Positions 15,249 through 24,908 of a stretch of DNA of 64,000 nucleotides are shown here, piece by piece. Position numbers and translations under genes: made by a program. How positions within the stretch are numbered: the stretch's first letter is position 1; the number at the start of each line of letters is the position of its first letter. The stretch is from Lachnospiraceae bacterium (GTDB taxonomy: Bacteria; Bacillota; Clostridia; Lachnospirales; Lachnospiraceae), in contig JAAVYA010000021.1 of the NCBI GenBank assembly GCA_022790855.1, positions 62,001 to 126,000 of the forward strand. The letters run 5' to 3'. The notes under the pieces are model-generated. The model had not been told where the DNA came from. It saw only the letters and a program-made list of their open reading frames with translations, and searched no databases.

Positions 15249-16844
15249 ATGCTGTTTATATCGTATGGATTTCTGATATTTTTAGCGGTTGTGCTGACGC
15301 TTTACTATGGGCTTCCAAAGCGGTTCCAGTGGCCGTTGCTTTTGATTGCCAGTTATGTGTTTTATGGGGCAAGCGGAATCGGGAACCTTTGCTATATCCT
15401 TGCCACCACCATTTCCACAGGGCTTTTAGCATGTAGCATACAGGACTTAAGCGACGTCCAGAGCCGGTGGCTGAAAGAGGAAGGGAAAGGGGCGTCCCGG
15501 GAGGAACGCAAAGCGTACAAACATAGGATTAAGAAAAAACGCTGGAGACGGCTGCTTTTGTGCCTGGCAATCGATATCGGAATGCTGGCGGTGGTAAAAT
15601 ATACCGGATTTGCCGTATGCAATTTGAATGGTTTGCTGAAGGCTTTGGGAAGCGGCAGGCAGCTTCCTTTTTTTGAGATTGCTCTGCCTATGGGAATTTC
15701 ATTCTATGTGTTCCAGGCGGTGGGATATGCCATAGATGTGTATCGGGGAAAATACCGGGCACAGGAGAATTTATTTCAGTTTGCCTTGTTTGTATCTTTC
15801 TTTCCCCAGTTGATACAGGGTCCGATCAGCCGCTTTGACCAACTGTCTGTTTCCCTGTTTGCGCCCCACAGATTTGATACCAGGACAGTATCCCTGGGGC
15901 TTCAGCGGGTACTTTGGGGATTTTTTAAAAAGCTTGTAGTGGCGGACCGCTTGATTGGCGCAGTTGGAATACTCACAAAGGATGCCCAGACTTACCAGGG
16001 ATGTTGGGTTCTGGTGGGAATGCTTTTGTATGGGGTGGAATTGTATGCGGATTTTACGGGAGGGATTGATATTACCATCGGCATTGCCCAGGCCATGGGC
16101 ATTACGGTACAGGAGAATTTCATCCGTCCTTATTTTTCCAAGAGTGTCAAAGAATATTGGAACCGATGGCATATATCCATGGGAAGCTGGTTCACGGACT
16201 ATATATTTTATCCGGTGTCCGTGTGCAAACCCATGCTGGATCTAAGCAGTTTTTCCAGAAAGCATTTGGGAGAGCGGGCGGGCCGCCGCGTACCGGTCTA
16301 TGTTTCCTGTCTTTTGGTGTGGGCTGCTACAGGAATCTGGCATGGAGCAGGCTGGAATTTTCTTGTTTGGGGATTGTCCAACTGTGTGGTTCTGCTGATT
16401 TCCCAGGAATTGGAACCCCTGTACCGGAGGTTCCATAAGCGTTTTCCTGTGGCGGGAACCTTTGGATGGCGGCTTGTGGGAGTTGCGCGGACGTTTTTTA
16501 TCCTGTGCTGTCTGCGTACCTTTGACTGCTACCGGGATGTGCCCCTTACCTTCCGTATGCTGGGATCTGTGGTGACGTCCTGGAATTGGGGGGAATTGTT
16601 TTCCCCAGGCAGGCTTCTGGAATTGGGTCTGACCCCGGCGGATTATGGAGTGGTGCTTTTGGGCATATTATTGATGCTTGGCGTCAGCCTTTGGCAGAGA
16701 AAGGGTTCCGTTCGGGGCCAGATTGCCAAAAAAACCTATGGGATCAGGCTTGCAGTGTGGCTTTTGCTATTTCTTATGGTGCTCGTGTGGGGAAGCTATG
16801 GCATTGGCTACGAAGCCAGCCAGTTTATTTATAATCAGTTTTGA
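15249..16844 (+). CDS. MBOAT-family O-acyltransferase (DltB/AlgI-like)
   Basis: 531 residues and about ten to eleven membrane segments. The MBOAT core includes MGISFYVFQAVGYAIDVYRG, FFPQLIQGPISRFDQL, and FIRPYFSKSVKEYWNRWHISM, with the conserved histidine in GIWHGAGWNFLVWG. MBOAT proteins move an acyl or aminoacyl group from a carrier onto an envelope polymer outside the membrane. Coupled to the adenylating enzyme upstream (3-base gap), it probably forms a D-alanylation-like system, although AlgI-type acetylation is also seen in this family. A lysine/arginine-rich insertion (about residues 75-100) lies in a cytoplasmic loop. Confidence 0.88.
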   Translation: MLFISYGFLIFLAVVLTLYYGLPKRFQWPLLLIASYVFYGASGIGNLCYILATTISTGLLACSIQDLSDVQSRWLKEEGKGASREERKAYKHRIKKKRWRRLLLCLAIDIGMLAVVKYTGFAVCNLNGLLKALGSGRQLPFFEIALPMGISFYVFQAVGYAIDVYRGKYRAQENLFQFALFVSFFPQLIQGPISRFDQLSVSLFAPHRFDTRTVSLGLQRVLWGFFKKLVVADRLIGAVGILTKDAQTYQGCWVLVGMLLYGVELYADFTGGIDITIGIAQAMGITVQENFIRPYFSKSVKEYWNRWHISMGSWFTDYIFYPVSVCKPMLDLSSFSRKHLGERAGRRVPVYVSCLLVWAATGIWHGAGWNFLVWGLSNCVVLLISQELEPLYRRFHKRFPVAGTFGWRLVGVARTFFILCCLRTFDCYRDVPLTFRMLGSVVTSWNWGELFSPGRLLELGLTPADYGVVLLGILLMLGVSLWQRKGSVRGQIAKKTYGIRLAVWLLLFLMVLVWGSYGIGYEASQFIYNQF

Positions 16845-16866
16845 AGCGGATGCTTTATAAAAAAAG

Positions 16867-16903
16867 ACGCCTCCCTGCCAAAATCATTATGGCAGGAAGG
16901 CGT
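16867..16903. terminator. bidirectional terminator between MBOAT and MCP genes
   Basis: ACGCCTCCCTGCCA pairs with TGGCAGGAAGGCGT (one mismatch), with T-rich sequence on the right and an A-run on the left. It serves both converging genes. Confidence 0.85.
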
Positions 16904-16947
16904 TTGTTATCTCTTAATTTAAAATACGTTTAACGGAACCTGAGATC

Positions 16948-18651
16948 TTATAATTCATCCAGCAATGTAAACTGACCTACCAGTTCGTCCAGTGTAACTG
17001 CCTGAGCAGACAATTCTTCGCTGGTAGCGGAGGTCTCCTGAGCGGTTGCTGAATTGTTCTGTACGACTTCGGAAATCTGACCCACACCTTCCTCAGCCTG
17101 ACGCATGGTGGTATTCTGATCGCTGATCATAATACTCAATTTCTTGGAAACATCTGCAATTTGTTTGATACCGTCCACTACGACTTCGATGGAGCTGGAT
17201 GCGCTTTCTACCGCATGGTTTCCGCCTTCGATCTCCTGCAAAGATCCTTCGATCAATTCTCTGGTATCCACAGCTGCCTGGGCGCTTTGCTCCGCAAGCT
17301 GACGGATTTGATCCGCCACAACGGCAAATCCGCGTCCGGCTTCTCCGGCTCTGGCTGCCTCTATGGAAGCGTTCAGAGACAAGAGATTTGTCTGAGAAGC
17401 GATGGATTCGATTTCTGAAATAATATTTCCAATCTTTTTGGAGGTGTCGTCAATCTTTCTCATGGCTTCTACAACAGTATTCATTCCTTCACGGCTATGA
17501 TCCGCTTCATCCGCACATTTTTGCGTCTGTACGTAAGATTCTTCCGCATTTTCGGCACTTCTGTCCATCATTTCTGTGATATTGATAATGGTTGCCTGCA
17601 GCTCTTCTACGGCGCCTGCCTGCTCTGTTGCGCCCTCCGCCAAGTTCTGGGCGGATTCTGCCAGATTGGATGCACCGGAATTTACCTGTTCGGATGCCTG
17701 GGCAATGGAGCGTAATGTATTCGTCATTTGATCCCTTAGGCCCCTCGTAGCAAGAATCAACTTCTCAAAGTCGCCGGTATACCGATCCGTGATTTCCGAT
17801 GATACGGCATAGTTGCCGCCGGCCATTTCGCCCAAGAGGAAATTAATGTCATCAATGATCTCATTGATCTTAGTTGACATATCCCTCGCTTCATTTATAA
17901 TAACAGCAACTTCATCTTGAATTTCAACGGTTGGGAAGGGAGTAGCAAAATCTCCGGCGGATAATAACTTCAATCGTTCTCCCAAATCAATCAAAGGCAT
18001 TGCAATGCCGCGTGAAATAGTCTTTCCAAGCTTCGTAGAAATAATGATTGCGATAGCAATTGCAATAAAAATAACTGCCATTAATATGAAGGATAAAATT
18101 TTAAGCGTAGTGGAAAGGTTGTTTCCTTCATGCACTTTTACAGAAAGAAGTTCTTCCAGCTTTGTGTAGATATTTTCATATTTTTCAGCCAGTTCGCTTA
18201 ATGCGATTTCCTGGGCCTGCCGGCATAGCTCTCTGTCTGTGGTGCCCCCAAGCTCAATAATTTGGGCGTCTGTTGCCCAATAATCGCTTAATGCCGCGTT
18301 AATCTCATCATAAGTTTTCCGGCCGTCTTCGGATACGATAGTATTTTCCACCTGAGCAAAAAATTCTTCAAAATTTGCTTTATCCTTTTCGTGCTGTTCT
18401 TTCATCTGTTCAATAACATCTGCGTCATCATAGCCGATGACTGCCCGAAGCGATGATCTGGAGTCAGCAAACGAAAATAGCGCCTGGCCAATATCTCCCT
18501 GTGCAAAACCAAAATTAACTAACGCATAAGAATACCTGTTGGAGATCACAATAACTGCTATCAAACCTGCGATTGCAGCGATTGATGCGATTGCCGAAAC
18601 CATAACAAAAGATTTTGTAAGTCTTTTTTCAATTCTTTCCTTGTTAGACAT
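16948..18651 (-). CDS. transmembrane methyl-accepting chemotaxis protein
   Basis: 567 residues. A membrane segment near 18-38 is followed by a four-helix-bundle-like extracytoplasmic region (about 40-190), a second membrane segment (about 193-218), a HAMP domain, and an MCP signalling domain. The last contains [35 protein letters not shown]. The start at 18651 follows GGAGGAG; an upstream frame to 18726 has no ribosome-binding site. A C-terminal CheR-tether pentapeptide is not present. The ligand cannot be inferred. It converges on the MBOAT gene. Confidence 0.92.
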   Translation of the reverse strand: MSNKERIEKRLTKSFVMVSAIASIAAIAGLIAVIVISNRYSYALVNFGFAQGDIGQALFSFADSRSSLRAVIGYDDADVIEQMKEQHEKDKANFEEFFAQVENTIVSEDGRKTYDEINAALSDYWATDAQIIELGGTTDRELCRQAQEIALSELAEKYENIYTKLEELLSVKVHEGNNLSTTLKILSFILMAVIFIAIAIAIIISTKLGKTISRGIAMPLIDLGERLKLLSAGDFATPFPTVEIQDEVAVIINEARDMSTKINEIIDDINFLLGEMAGGNYAVSSEITDRYTGDFEKLILATRGLRDQMTNTLRSIAQASEQVNSGASNLAESAQNLAEGATEQAGAVEELQATIINITEMMDRSAENAEESYVQTQKCADEADHSREGMNTVVEAMRKIDDTSKKIGNIISEIESIASQTNLLSLNASIEAARAGEAGRGFAVVADQIRQLAEQSAQAAVDTRELIEGSLQEIEGGNHAVESASSSIEVVVDGIKQIADVSKKLSIMISDQNTTMRQAEEGVGQISEVVQNNSATAQETSATSEELSAQAVTLDELVGQFTLLDEL

Positions 18652-19020
18652 TCTTTTCTTTCTCCTCCCTGTGTTTTCATAGAATGTAATCTGCTGGTAT
18701 ATCCTTAATGAATGGAATTGGTACATGGGGAACCAGATTTATTACCCGACTTGGCGTATGTATGAGAAACCAGATTTTTAAAAGCAATAAACGGTAGTTA
18801 TGTATAATTCTATTTTCTTAAGTTTACCGACAGCTTTATTATAATTCTTTTATGAAAAATATACAATGATTTTATGAAATAAATATAAAAAATTTAAAAA
18901 TTTTCTATTAATGAAAATTTCTGGCCATCCCATTAGCAAATTGGTACAATCAAAGTATCCTGCTGCCACAATAATCCTAGATTTGGTTGACTTAATCCTA
19001 TTAAAAATAAGAAGCTTTTT
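18652..19020. other. AT-rich intergenic stretch
   Basis: About 370 bases, strongly AT-rich at 18780-18920, presumably holding the promoter of the MCP gene on the minus strand. I see no ORF or defined repeat in it. Confidence 0.4.
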
Positions 19021-19839
19021 ATGGCAGAGACGTTGGGAAGAACAGTTCCCGTGACAGTGATACTGCCAACGGACAAAGTATATTTTGGAGATGTCCCAAG
19101 ACGGAAAGAGGGGAAACCTTATAAAACATTATATCTTCTCCATGGCGTGATCGGAAGTGAGATTGACTGGCTCTATGGCACACGGATCCAGCGTTATGTT
19201 GAGGAACGTGATCTGGCAGTTGTAATGCCGGCTGGGGAAAACGGGTTTTATGTGGATCAGCCATGGAACTGCGCGATGTATGGGGAATTTATAGGCAGGG
19301 AATTGGTAGCGTTCACGCGAAAATCCTTCCCATTGTCCAACGCCCGTGAGGATACTTATATCGGCGGTTTATCCATGGGCGGTTTTGGAGCGATGCGCAA
19401 CGGTCTGAAATATCATGAAACCTTTGGCGCGATAGTCGCCCTGTCTGGCGCCTACATCACGGATGAGAGCCTGCTTGTGAAAACGGAGCATCCCAGATTT
19501 CCTTCGGAGTTGGAGGAATATAAGCATTTCTGCTTCGGCCCGGATTTAAAGGCGGCATTAGAAAGCGACGTTAATCCGAATGTGCTGATTGAAACATTGG
19601 CGTAAAGCGGTATGGAATTTCCGGATATTTATATGGCTTGCGGAGAGCTGGACGGTTTGTTAGAGAAAAATGATGCGATTGCAAAACGATTGTCAGACCA
19701 TAAGATAACATATCTTTATGAAACAGGGCCTGGAGCCCATGAATGGGATTTTTGGGATACCTATATCAAACGGGCGATTGACTGGCTTCCCTTGGAAGAG
19801 ACATCCGTTGGAGTCAGCAGCGGAAATGTAGGGATTTAA
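19021..19839 (+). pseudogene. esterase D-type alpha/beta hydrolase with an internal stop
   Basis: The sequence is an esterase D/tributyrin-esterase family member: LYLLHGVIGSEIDWL, the nucleophile elbow GGLSMGGFGAM (Ser in GLSMG), and later PGAHEWDFWDTYIKRAIDWL with the catalytic His. The frame stops at TAA 19603-19605 and continues in the same phase from 19606 to 19839, so one nonsense codon splits the Asp-containing tail from the body. The N-terminus is also short: family members carry about ten more residues before ETLGRTVPVTVILP, and no Shine-Dalgarno precedes ATG 19021. The gene is almost certainly inactive unless the stop is read through. Confidence 0.8.
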
Positions 19840-20040
19840 GGGGCTTATTTCATTGCTGCTCTTGTGGGATATTGCGATACAATCTTTAAGGGAAAAAGAA
19901 ATAGTAGCTGCTGGTTTTGTGTTACATGCATCCGGCGTAAAAGACGTATTGTTACAGTTATTCAATAAGATTATTGGAGTTTAAAATTAGTATTGCTATT
20001 GTATGGACATTTGCATATAATGAAAATAGATGAAAATACT
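19840..20040 (+). other. gap with possible coding remnant
   Basis: A frame ending at TAA 19982 reads LREKEIVAAGFVLHASGVKD and is open for about 50 codons but lacks a start. It may be a leftover of a deleted gene; otherwise nothing is seen here except the promoter region of the toxin-antitoxin pair. Confidence 0.25.
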
Positions 20041-20063
20041 ACTCACAAAAGGAGAGGGTTTAT

Positions 20064-20372
20064 ATGGCTACAAAATCAGCAAATTTATATGCAAGGATTG
20101 AACCAGATGTCAAAGAAAAAGCAGAAAGTATCCTGTCTACACTTGGTATCCCTGCTTCCAGTGCTATCAATATGTTTTATAAACAGATTATCTTACAGAG
20201 AGGACTTCCGTTTGAAGTAAAAATACCATCTTCAAGACCTGTTGACATCAGCACATTATCAGAAGCAGAGTTTAATGAAGAATTGGAGAAGGGATATGCG
20301 GATATGCAGGCTGGACGGACAAAAAATGCGAAGAAAGCCTTGGATGACATTCGCAAGGATTATGGCTTATGA
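20064..20372 (+). CDS. RelB/DinJ-family antitoxin
   Basis: 102 residues. The N-terminal ribbon-helix-helix-like segment (KSANLYARIEPDVKEKAESI, then LGIPASSAINMFYKQI) is typical of RelB/DinJ antitoxins; the C-terminal acidic and helical tail wraps the toxin. GGAGAGGG lies 9 bases before the ATG. Its stop overlaps the toxin start by 4 bases (ATGA), the normal coupling. It should repress its own promoter with the toxin as corepressor. Confidence 0.9.
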   Translation: MATKSANLYARIEPDVKEKAESILSTLGIPASSAINMFYKQIILQRGLPFEVKIPSSRPVDISTLSEAEFNEELEKGYADMQAGRTKNAKKALDDIRKDYGL

Positions 20373-20698
20373 TCTATGAAGTAGAAGTATCCGAACAGGC
20401 GGACAGTGATTTGAGAGGAATTTTTGAATATATTGCTTTTGAATTACAATCGCTGGAAAACGCAAGCGGACAGCTTGACCGTCTGGAAGAGCAGATGTTA
20501 AGTCTGGATACTATGCCGGAGCGTTATCGAAGATATGAAAAAGAACCGTGGAAAAGTCGTGGACTTCGTGTATTACCTGTAGATAATTATGTGGTACTAT
20601 ATATTCCAGATAGCGATAAAAAGGTCGTAACAATTCTTAAAGTAATGTATGCCGGACGGGACATAGACACTCAGTTAAATCTCCACACAGAGCAATAA
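20369..20698 (+). CDS. RelE/ParE-superfamily toxin
   Basis: 109 residues of the RelE/ParE fold: MIYEVEVSEQADSDLRGIFEYIA at the start, RYRRYEKEPWKSRGLRVLPVDNYVVLYIPD in the middle, and VVTILKVMYAGRDI at the end. The closing segment is typical of ParE-type and RelE-type toxins. Whether the target is mRNA on the ribosome or gyrase cannot be told from sequence. Unlike the HicB and HepT relics in the window, this pair has no visible lesions. Confidence 0.9.
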   Translation: MIYEVEVSEQADSDLRGIFEYIAFELQSLENASGQLDRLEEQMLSLDTMPERYRRYEKEPWKSRGLRVLPVDNYVVLYIPDSDKKVVTILKVMYAGRDIDTQLNLHTEQ

Positions 20699-20710
20699 AG
20701 TATACGATTT

Positions 20711-20742
20711 AAAGCAGTCTTTCAGTTATGATCGACTGCTTT
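20711..20742 (+). terminator. terminator of the RelB/RelE operon
   Basis: AAAGCAGTC (20711-20719) pairs with GACTGCTTT (20734-20742), followed by TTATTG. Confidence 0.8.
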
Positions 20743-20769
20743 TTATTGATATGAAGCTCCCTTTTGCTG

Positions 20770-20841
20770 GCGATATTGTAAGAACAGCTACTTTATAAGT
20801 AAGAAAAAGTGTTGCAAACCCTGCAATATCGCGGTTTGCAA
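20770..20841. repeat. interleaved inverted repeats
   Basis: GCGATATTG (20770-20778) is complementary to CAATATCGC (20824-20832). TTGCAAACC (20812-20820) is complementary to GGTTTGCAA (20833-20841), followed by an A-run. The two pairings interlock, so they could form alternatively or as a pseudoknot. On the minus strand the second one resembles a terminator. Confidence 0.45.
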
Positions 20842-20857
20842 AAAAAATCTCGAAATA

Positions 20858-20900
20858 TTAGCACTCAACACTTGACAGTGCTAACAACAAGTGTTATAGT
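20858..20900 (+). promoter_or_regulatory. clpB promoter with CIRCE operator
   Basis: TTAGCACTC-N9-CAGTGCTAA (20858-20884) is a CIRCE element with one mismatch in the right arm, the binding site of the heat-shock repressor HrcA. It overlaps the promoter: TTGACA at 20872-20877 and TATAGT at 20895-20900, 17 bases apart. Bound HrcA would block RNA polymerase until heat shock. Confidence 0.9.
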
Positions 20901-20985
20901 AGAACTAGAACAAACAAAACAACACATATGACAAGCCAGGTACAGGGCATACTACAAATAAATATTTCAGGAAAGAAGGTATCCT

Positions 20986-23571
20986 ATGAACATCCAGAAA
21001 TTTACACAGAAATCAATAGAAGCCATTAACCAATGTGAAAAGCTGGCCTATGAATACGGCAATCAGGAGATCGAACAGGAACATCTTCTCCTGGCGCTTC
21101 TTCAGCAGCCGGAAGGGCTGATTCCCAAGATGGTGGAAAAGATGGAGATTGACCGGGAGCACTTTACCCAGACGGCGCAGAATGCCCTGGCAAAACGGGT
21201 GAAGGTCTCCGGCGGCCAGATCTATATGGGTCAAAACCTGAACAAAGCTTTGATTCACGCAGAAGATGAAGCAAAACAGATGGGGGATGAATATGTTTCC
21301 GTAGAACATCTCTTTTTATCCCTTCTGAAATACCCGAATCAGGCCATGAAAGAGATTTTCAAAGAATATGGAATTACCAGAGAACGGTTTCTGCAGGCTC
21401 TTTCCACGGTAAGAGGGAATCAGCGGGTAGTCTCGGACAATCCGGAAGCCACCTACGATACTCTGGAGAAATACGGCTATGACATGGTAGAGCGGGCCAG
21501 AGACCAGAAGCTGGATCCGGTAATCGGAAGGGACTCGGAGATCCGGAATGTCATCCGTATCCTTTCTCGGAAAACCAAGAATAACCCGGTGCTGATCGGT
21601 GAGCCGGGAGTCGGCAAGACCGCAGTGGTAGAGGGTCTGGCCCAGCGGATCGTCCGGGGAGACGTGCCGGAAGGCTTAAAGGATAAACGCCTTTTTGCTC
21701 TGGATATGGGAGCGTTGGTGGCAGGAGCCAAATACCGTGGAGAATTTGAAGAACGTCTGAAAGCCGTTTTGGACGAAGTGAAAAAAAGCGACGGAGAGAT
21801 TATCCTTTTTATTGACGAGCTTCATACCATTGTAGGAGCTGGGAAGAGCGAAGGGGCCATGGACGCCGGGAATATGTTAAAGCCAATGCTGGCCCGGGGA
21901 GAGCTTCATTGTATTGGGGCCACCACATTGGACGAATACCGGGAATATGTGGAAAAAGACGCAGCCCTGGAGCGCAGGTTCCAGCCGGTCCATGTGGACG
22001 AACCTACCGTGGAAGATACGGTTTCTATTTTAAGGGGCTTAAAAGAACGTTACGAAGTGTTCCATGGAGTGAAAATTACGGACGGCGCCCTGGTATCGGC
22101 AGCAGTCCTTTCCAACCGTTATATTTCCGACCGTTTTCTGCCGGATAAAGCCATCGACCTGGTGGATGAAGCCTGCGCCCTGATTAAGACGGAATTGGAT
22201 TCCATGCCCACGGAGTTGGACGAATTACAGCGGCGGGTGATGCAGATGGAAATTGAAGAGGCAGCTCTGAAAAAAGAAGAAGACCGCTTAAGCCAGGATC
22301 GCTTGTCTGCGCTGCAAAAAGAGCTGGCGGAATTAAAGAATGAATTCCAGACGAAAAAAGCCCAGTGGGACAATGAGAAACATTCCATTGAGGGCGTACA
22401 CAAATTAAGAGAAGAACTGGAGGCATTAAACAACGAGATTGCCCGGGCGCAGCAGGATTACGACCTGGAAAAAGCTGCCGAGCTGCAATACGGCAAAAAG
22501 CCTCAAATTGAACAGCAGCTTGCCATAGAGGAGGAGAAAGTAAAAAAAGAGTCCATGCAGTTGGTACATGAAAATGTCAGTGAAGAAGAGATTGCCCGTA
22601 TCATTTCCCGTTGGACGGGAATTCCGGTAGCTAAGCTGACAGAAAGTGAACGGAATAAGACGCTGCATCTGGATGAAGAGCTTCACAAACGGGTCATTGG
22701 CCAGGATGAAGGAGTTACAAAAGTGACGGAAGCAATTATCCGCTCCAAAGCAGGCATTAAAGATCCGGGTAAGCCCATTGGCTCCTTCCTGTTTTTGGGT
22801 CCCACAGGCGTAGGCAAGACGGAGCTTGCCAAGGCGCTGGCGGCAAGCCTGTTTGACGATGAAAATAATATGGTACGCATTGATATGAGCGAATATATGG
22901 AGAAATATTCCGTTTCCCGCCTGATCGGAGCGCCTCCCGGTTATGTGGGATATGAAGAAGGAGGACAGCTTACGGAGGCCGTTCGCCGCAAACCTTATTC
23001 CGTAGTCCTGTTTGACGAAGTGGAAAAGGCTCATCCGGATGTATTTAACGTATTGCTTCAAGTATTGGACGACGGCCGGATTACAGACTCCCAGGGGCGG
23101 ACGGTGGATTTTAAAAATACCATATTGATCATGACTTCCAATCTGGGATCCGCCCATTTGCTGGAGGGAATCGACGATAATGGGGAGATTCACCCGGAAT
23201 GCGAAGCGGCGGTGATGAACGAGCTGCGGGGCAGCTTCCGGCCGGAATTTTTAAACCGTCTGGATGAGACCATATTATTTAAACCTTTGACAAAGGAAAA
23301 TATTGGGAACATTATTCATTTGCTGCTGGCAGACCTGAACAAACGTCTGGCAGAGCGGGAGGTTTCCATAGAACTGACAGAGGAAGCCAGGGCTTATGTA
23401 GTGGAACACGGTTATGATCCGATTTATGGTGCAAGGCCGTTGAAACGGTATTTGCAAAAGACCGTGGAAACCCTGGCCGCCAAATTAATCCTGGCGGATG
23501 AGGTCGGCGCCGGGGACACGATTTTGATAGATGTAAAAGAAGGGCAGTTGTATGCCCTTCGGAAATCATAA
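20986..23571 (+). CDS. clpB: ATP-dependent disaggregase ClpB
   Basis: 861 residues, full length. The N-domain covers about 1-150. NBD1 has Walker A GEPGVGKT near 206-213 and Walker B in [14 protein letters not shown]. The long coiled-coil middle domain (about 405-520) separates ClpB from ClpA and ClpC. NBD2 has GPTGVGKT near 604-612 and [14 protein letters not shown]. It rescues aggregated proteins together with DnaK. The gene is monocistronic, under the CIRCE promoter, with a leader of about 75 bases and GAAAGAAGG before the ATG. Confidence 0.97.
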   Translation: MNIQKFTQKSIEAINQCEKLAYEYGNQEIEQEHLLLALLQQPEGLIPKMVEKMEIDREHFTQTAQNALAKRVKVSGGQIYMGQNLNKALIHAEDEAKQMGDEYVSVEHLFLSLLKYPNQAMKEIFKEYGITRERFLQALSTVRGNQRVVSDNPEATYDTLEKYGYDMVERARDQKLDPVIGRDSEIRNVIRILSRKTKNNPVLIGEPGVGKTAVVEGLAQRIVRGDVPEGLKDKRLFALDMGALVAGAKYRGEFEERLKAVLDEVKKSDGEIILFIDELHTIVGAGKSEGAMDAGNMLKPMLARGELHCIGATTLDEYREYVEKDAALERRFQPVHVDEPTVEDTVSILRGLKERYEVFHGVKITDGALVSAAVLSNRYISDRFLPDKAIDLVDEACALIKTELDSMPTELDELQRRVMQMEIEEAALKKEEDRLSQDRLSALQKELAELKNEFQTKKAQWDNEKHSIEGVHKLREELEALNNEIARAQQDYDLEKAAELQYGKKPQIEQQLAIEEEKVKKESMQLVHENVSEEEIARIISRWTGIPVAKLTESERNKTLHLDEELHKRVIGQDEGVTKVTEAIIRSKAGIKDPGKPIGSFLFLGPTGVGKTELAKALAASLFDDENNMVRIDMSEYMEKYSVSRLIGAPPGYVGYEEGGQLTEAVRRKPYSVVLFDEVEKAHPDVFNVLLQVLDDGRITDSQGRTVDFKNTILIMTSNLGSAHLLEGIDDNGEIHPECEAAVMNELRGSFRPEFLNRLDETILFKPLTKENIGNIIHLLLADLNKRLAEREVSIELTEEARAYVVEHGYDPIYGARPLKRYLQKTVETLAAKLILADEVGAGDTILIDVKEGQLYALRKS

Positions 23572-23579
23572 TAGAGAGG

Positions 23580-24410
23580 TTAAGGAAGCGCTGATTTTGT
23601 CGGCGCTTCTTTTACCGGAAGCACATATCTGGTACAATATCTGTTCGGGTCAATTTCAAGGCCCGCATATGGGGCCACGACCCCAATAGCCCGCAGAAAA
23701 CCGTCTGGTATCAGATTCCGTTTTTTAACCTCTTCTCCAAGACGATAATAGGCTGTGTCAATGTTCTGGTAGCTCCCATAGTACAATACGGAGATAGCAT
23801 TGCAGGAAGGGAAACGTACCAAATCATCGGAGAATTTTGAAGTCTGGACAGGTACACAGGTCTGAAACCGGATGGGGTCATGTTCCAGTCTTCCTTCTAA
23901 ATAATCCGTTTGATGGTTGACTAGGAACATCGGCTCGTTGGAAAGAACGTCCCCTCGCGCGATACATTCGTTGAGATACATATATAAAGCGATATATTTT
24001 TCTTTTGCAGATTGTCCGATATGTTCCCGGACGCAGCATAGTATTTCAGGAAACCGTAACATTTGGACAGACAGATTAGGATGGTTATGGGTACGCAGGA
24101 GCATTTCCTCCAGACTTTCCTGAAGTGCAGATAGTTTTTCTTCAATAATTGAAAGAAGATTTTGAGCCTCACCCTGTCCGGCATAATAGGAAATCGTTTC
24201 TTCGGTAGTAAATCCCATGGACTGGAACTTTTGTATCTGCAAGATGCGGCAAATATTGAAAATGTCGTAATGACGGCGTCCGCTGTCCGGATCCGTGTAG
24301 GCAGGCGCCAGAAGTCCCCGGTCCTCTAATCGCAATAGGGTACTGCGGGAAAGATTGCAGGATTTGGCGGCTTGTGAAATTGAGAATAAATGGTCGGTCT
24401 TATTCTTCAT
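23580..24410 (-). CDS. MerR-family regulator with an effector-binding-like C-terminal region
   Basis: 276 residues. The N-terminal HTH (FSISQAAKSCNLSRSTLLRLEDRGLL followed by a DPDSGRRHYD wing) is MerR-type. A helical linker follows, and the C-terminal half has LSNEPMFLVNHQTDYLE and GVVAPYAGLEIDPNRYCTRYVLPVK, resembling GyrI-like effector domains that bind drugs. It is transcribed away from the ABC exporter operon and probably controls it. It ends 8 bases from the clpB stop with no separate terminator. Confidence 0.82.
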   Translation of the reverse strand: MKNKTDHLFSISQAAKSCNLSRSTLLRLEDRGLLAPAYTDPDSGRRHYDIFNICRILQIQKFQSMGFTTEETISYYAGQGEAQNLLSIIEEKLSALQESLEEMLLRTHNHPNLSVQMLRFPEILCCVREHIGQSAKEKYIALYMYLNECIARGDVLSNEPMFLVNHQTDYLEGRLEHDPIRFQTCVPVQTSKFSDDLVRFPSCNAISVLYYGSYQNIDTAYYRLGEEVKKRNLIPDGFLRAIGVVAPYAGLEIDPNRYCTRYVLPVKEAPTKSALP

Positions 24411-24592
24411 AGATGTAATCTCCTCAGCGTAATTTTTTTCTTTTTTCCTTAATAAAAATCTATAATAGATTCCGCATCAAATTCTGCTTTATGATATGAC
24501 AAGGAATAATATATAATTTATACTATTTATTATATAATTATGTAAAAAAGAATGTCAAGAAATGATTCATGTTCATGATTAAAATATATGAC

Positions 24593-24622
24593 TTGACAAA
24601 TACTGGGAGCTATGTTTAAATA
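24593..24622 (+). promoter_or_regulatory. probable exporter-operon promoter with long spacer
   Basis: TTGACA (24593-24598) is followed after 18 bases by TAAATA (24617-24622). Longer-than-normal spacers are typical of MerR-controlled promoters, and the MerR gene is divergent. The leader ORF starts 41 bases downstream. Confidence 0.5.
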
Positions 24623-24662
24623 TCATTAGTTTTAAAATCCGAAAGAAAGAGAGGTAATTATT

Positions 24663-24785
24663 ATGGCAGCTATGAATTTTATAATTTCATCAGATATCAA
24701 TTGCAGACATATGTTTATTACCTCGATGGATTTCGATGGGATAGGAGACCGCAATATCAGAGACGTGGGTTCTTATCCCCAATAG
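24663..24785 (+). CDS. putative 40-residue leader peptide before the ABC exporter
   Basis: ATG 24663 has AGAGAGG 8 bases upstream, and the frame of 40 codons ends at TAG 24783, with the last residues VGSYPQ. It resembles no protein I know. A hairpin and then a terminator follow before the exporter genes. In Bacillus subtilis the BmrC/BmrD exporter is preceded by the leader peptide BmrB, whose translation controls read-through of a terminator; the layout here is the same although the peptide sequence differs. The role is inferred from position. Confidence 0.55.
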   Translation: MAAMNFIISSDINCRHMFITSMDFDGIGDRNIRDVGSYPQ

Positions 24786-24792
24786 CGGGCGT

Positions 24793-24884
24793 TTATGCGT
24801 ATGCATAAGGCCTTGCGGCGTTGCAGACACAAGGGAAGCTTTGTAATTCGAGTACACCGTGGTAAAGTGCCATGGTGTTTTTTT
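24793..24884 (+). terminator. attenuator region between leader ORF and exporter genes
   Basis: A small hairpin TTATGC-GTAT-GCATAA (24793-24808) starts 8 bases after the leader stop. A terminator follows: ACACCGTGG (24854-24862) pairing with CCATGGTGT (24870-24878, one G-T pair), then a T-run to 24884. It lies 25 bases before the exporter start, so transcripts reaching it must be read through. Confidence 0.7.
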
Positions 24885-24908
24885 GTTATGTGAAAAGGGG
24901 GAAGAGAA

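Noticed and set aside
22426..23193. 255-codon ORF antisense to clpB
   Set aside because: clpB is unambiguous; the antisense frame has no motif.
24785..24900. riboswitch before the ABC exporter
   Set aside because: No known riboswitch core was recognised; the leader ORF plus terminator explains the region better.
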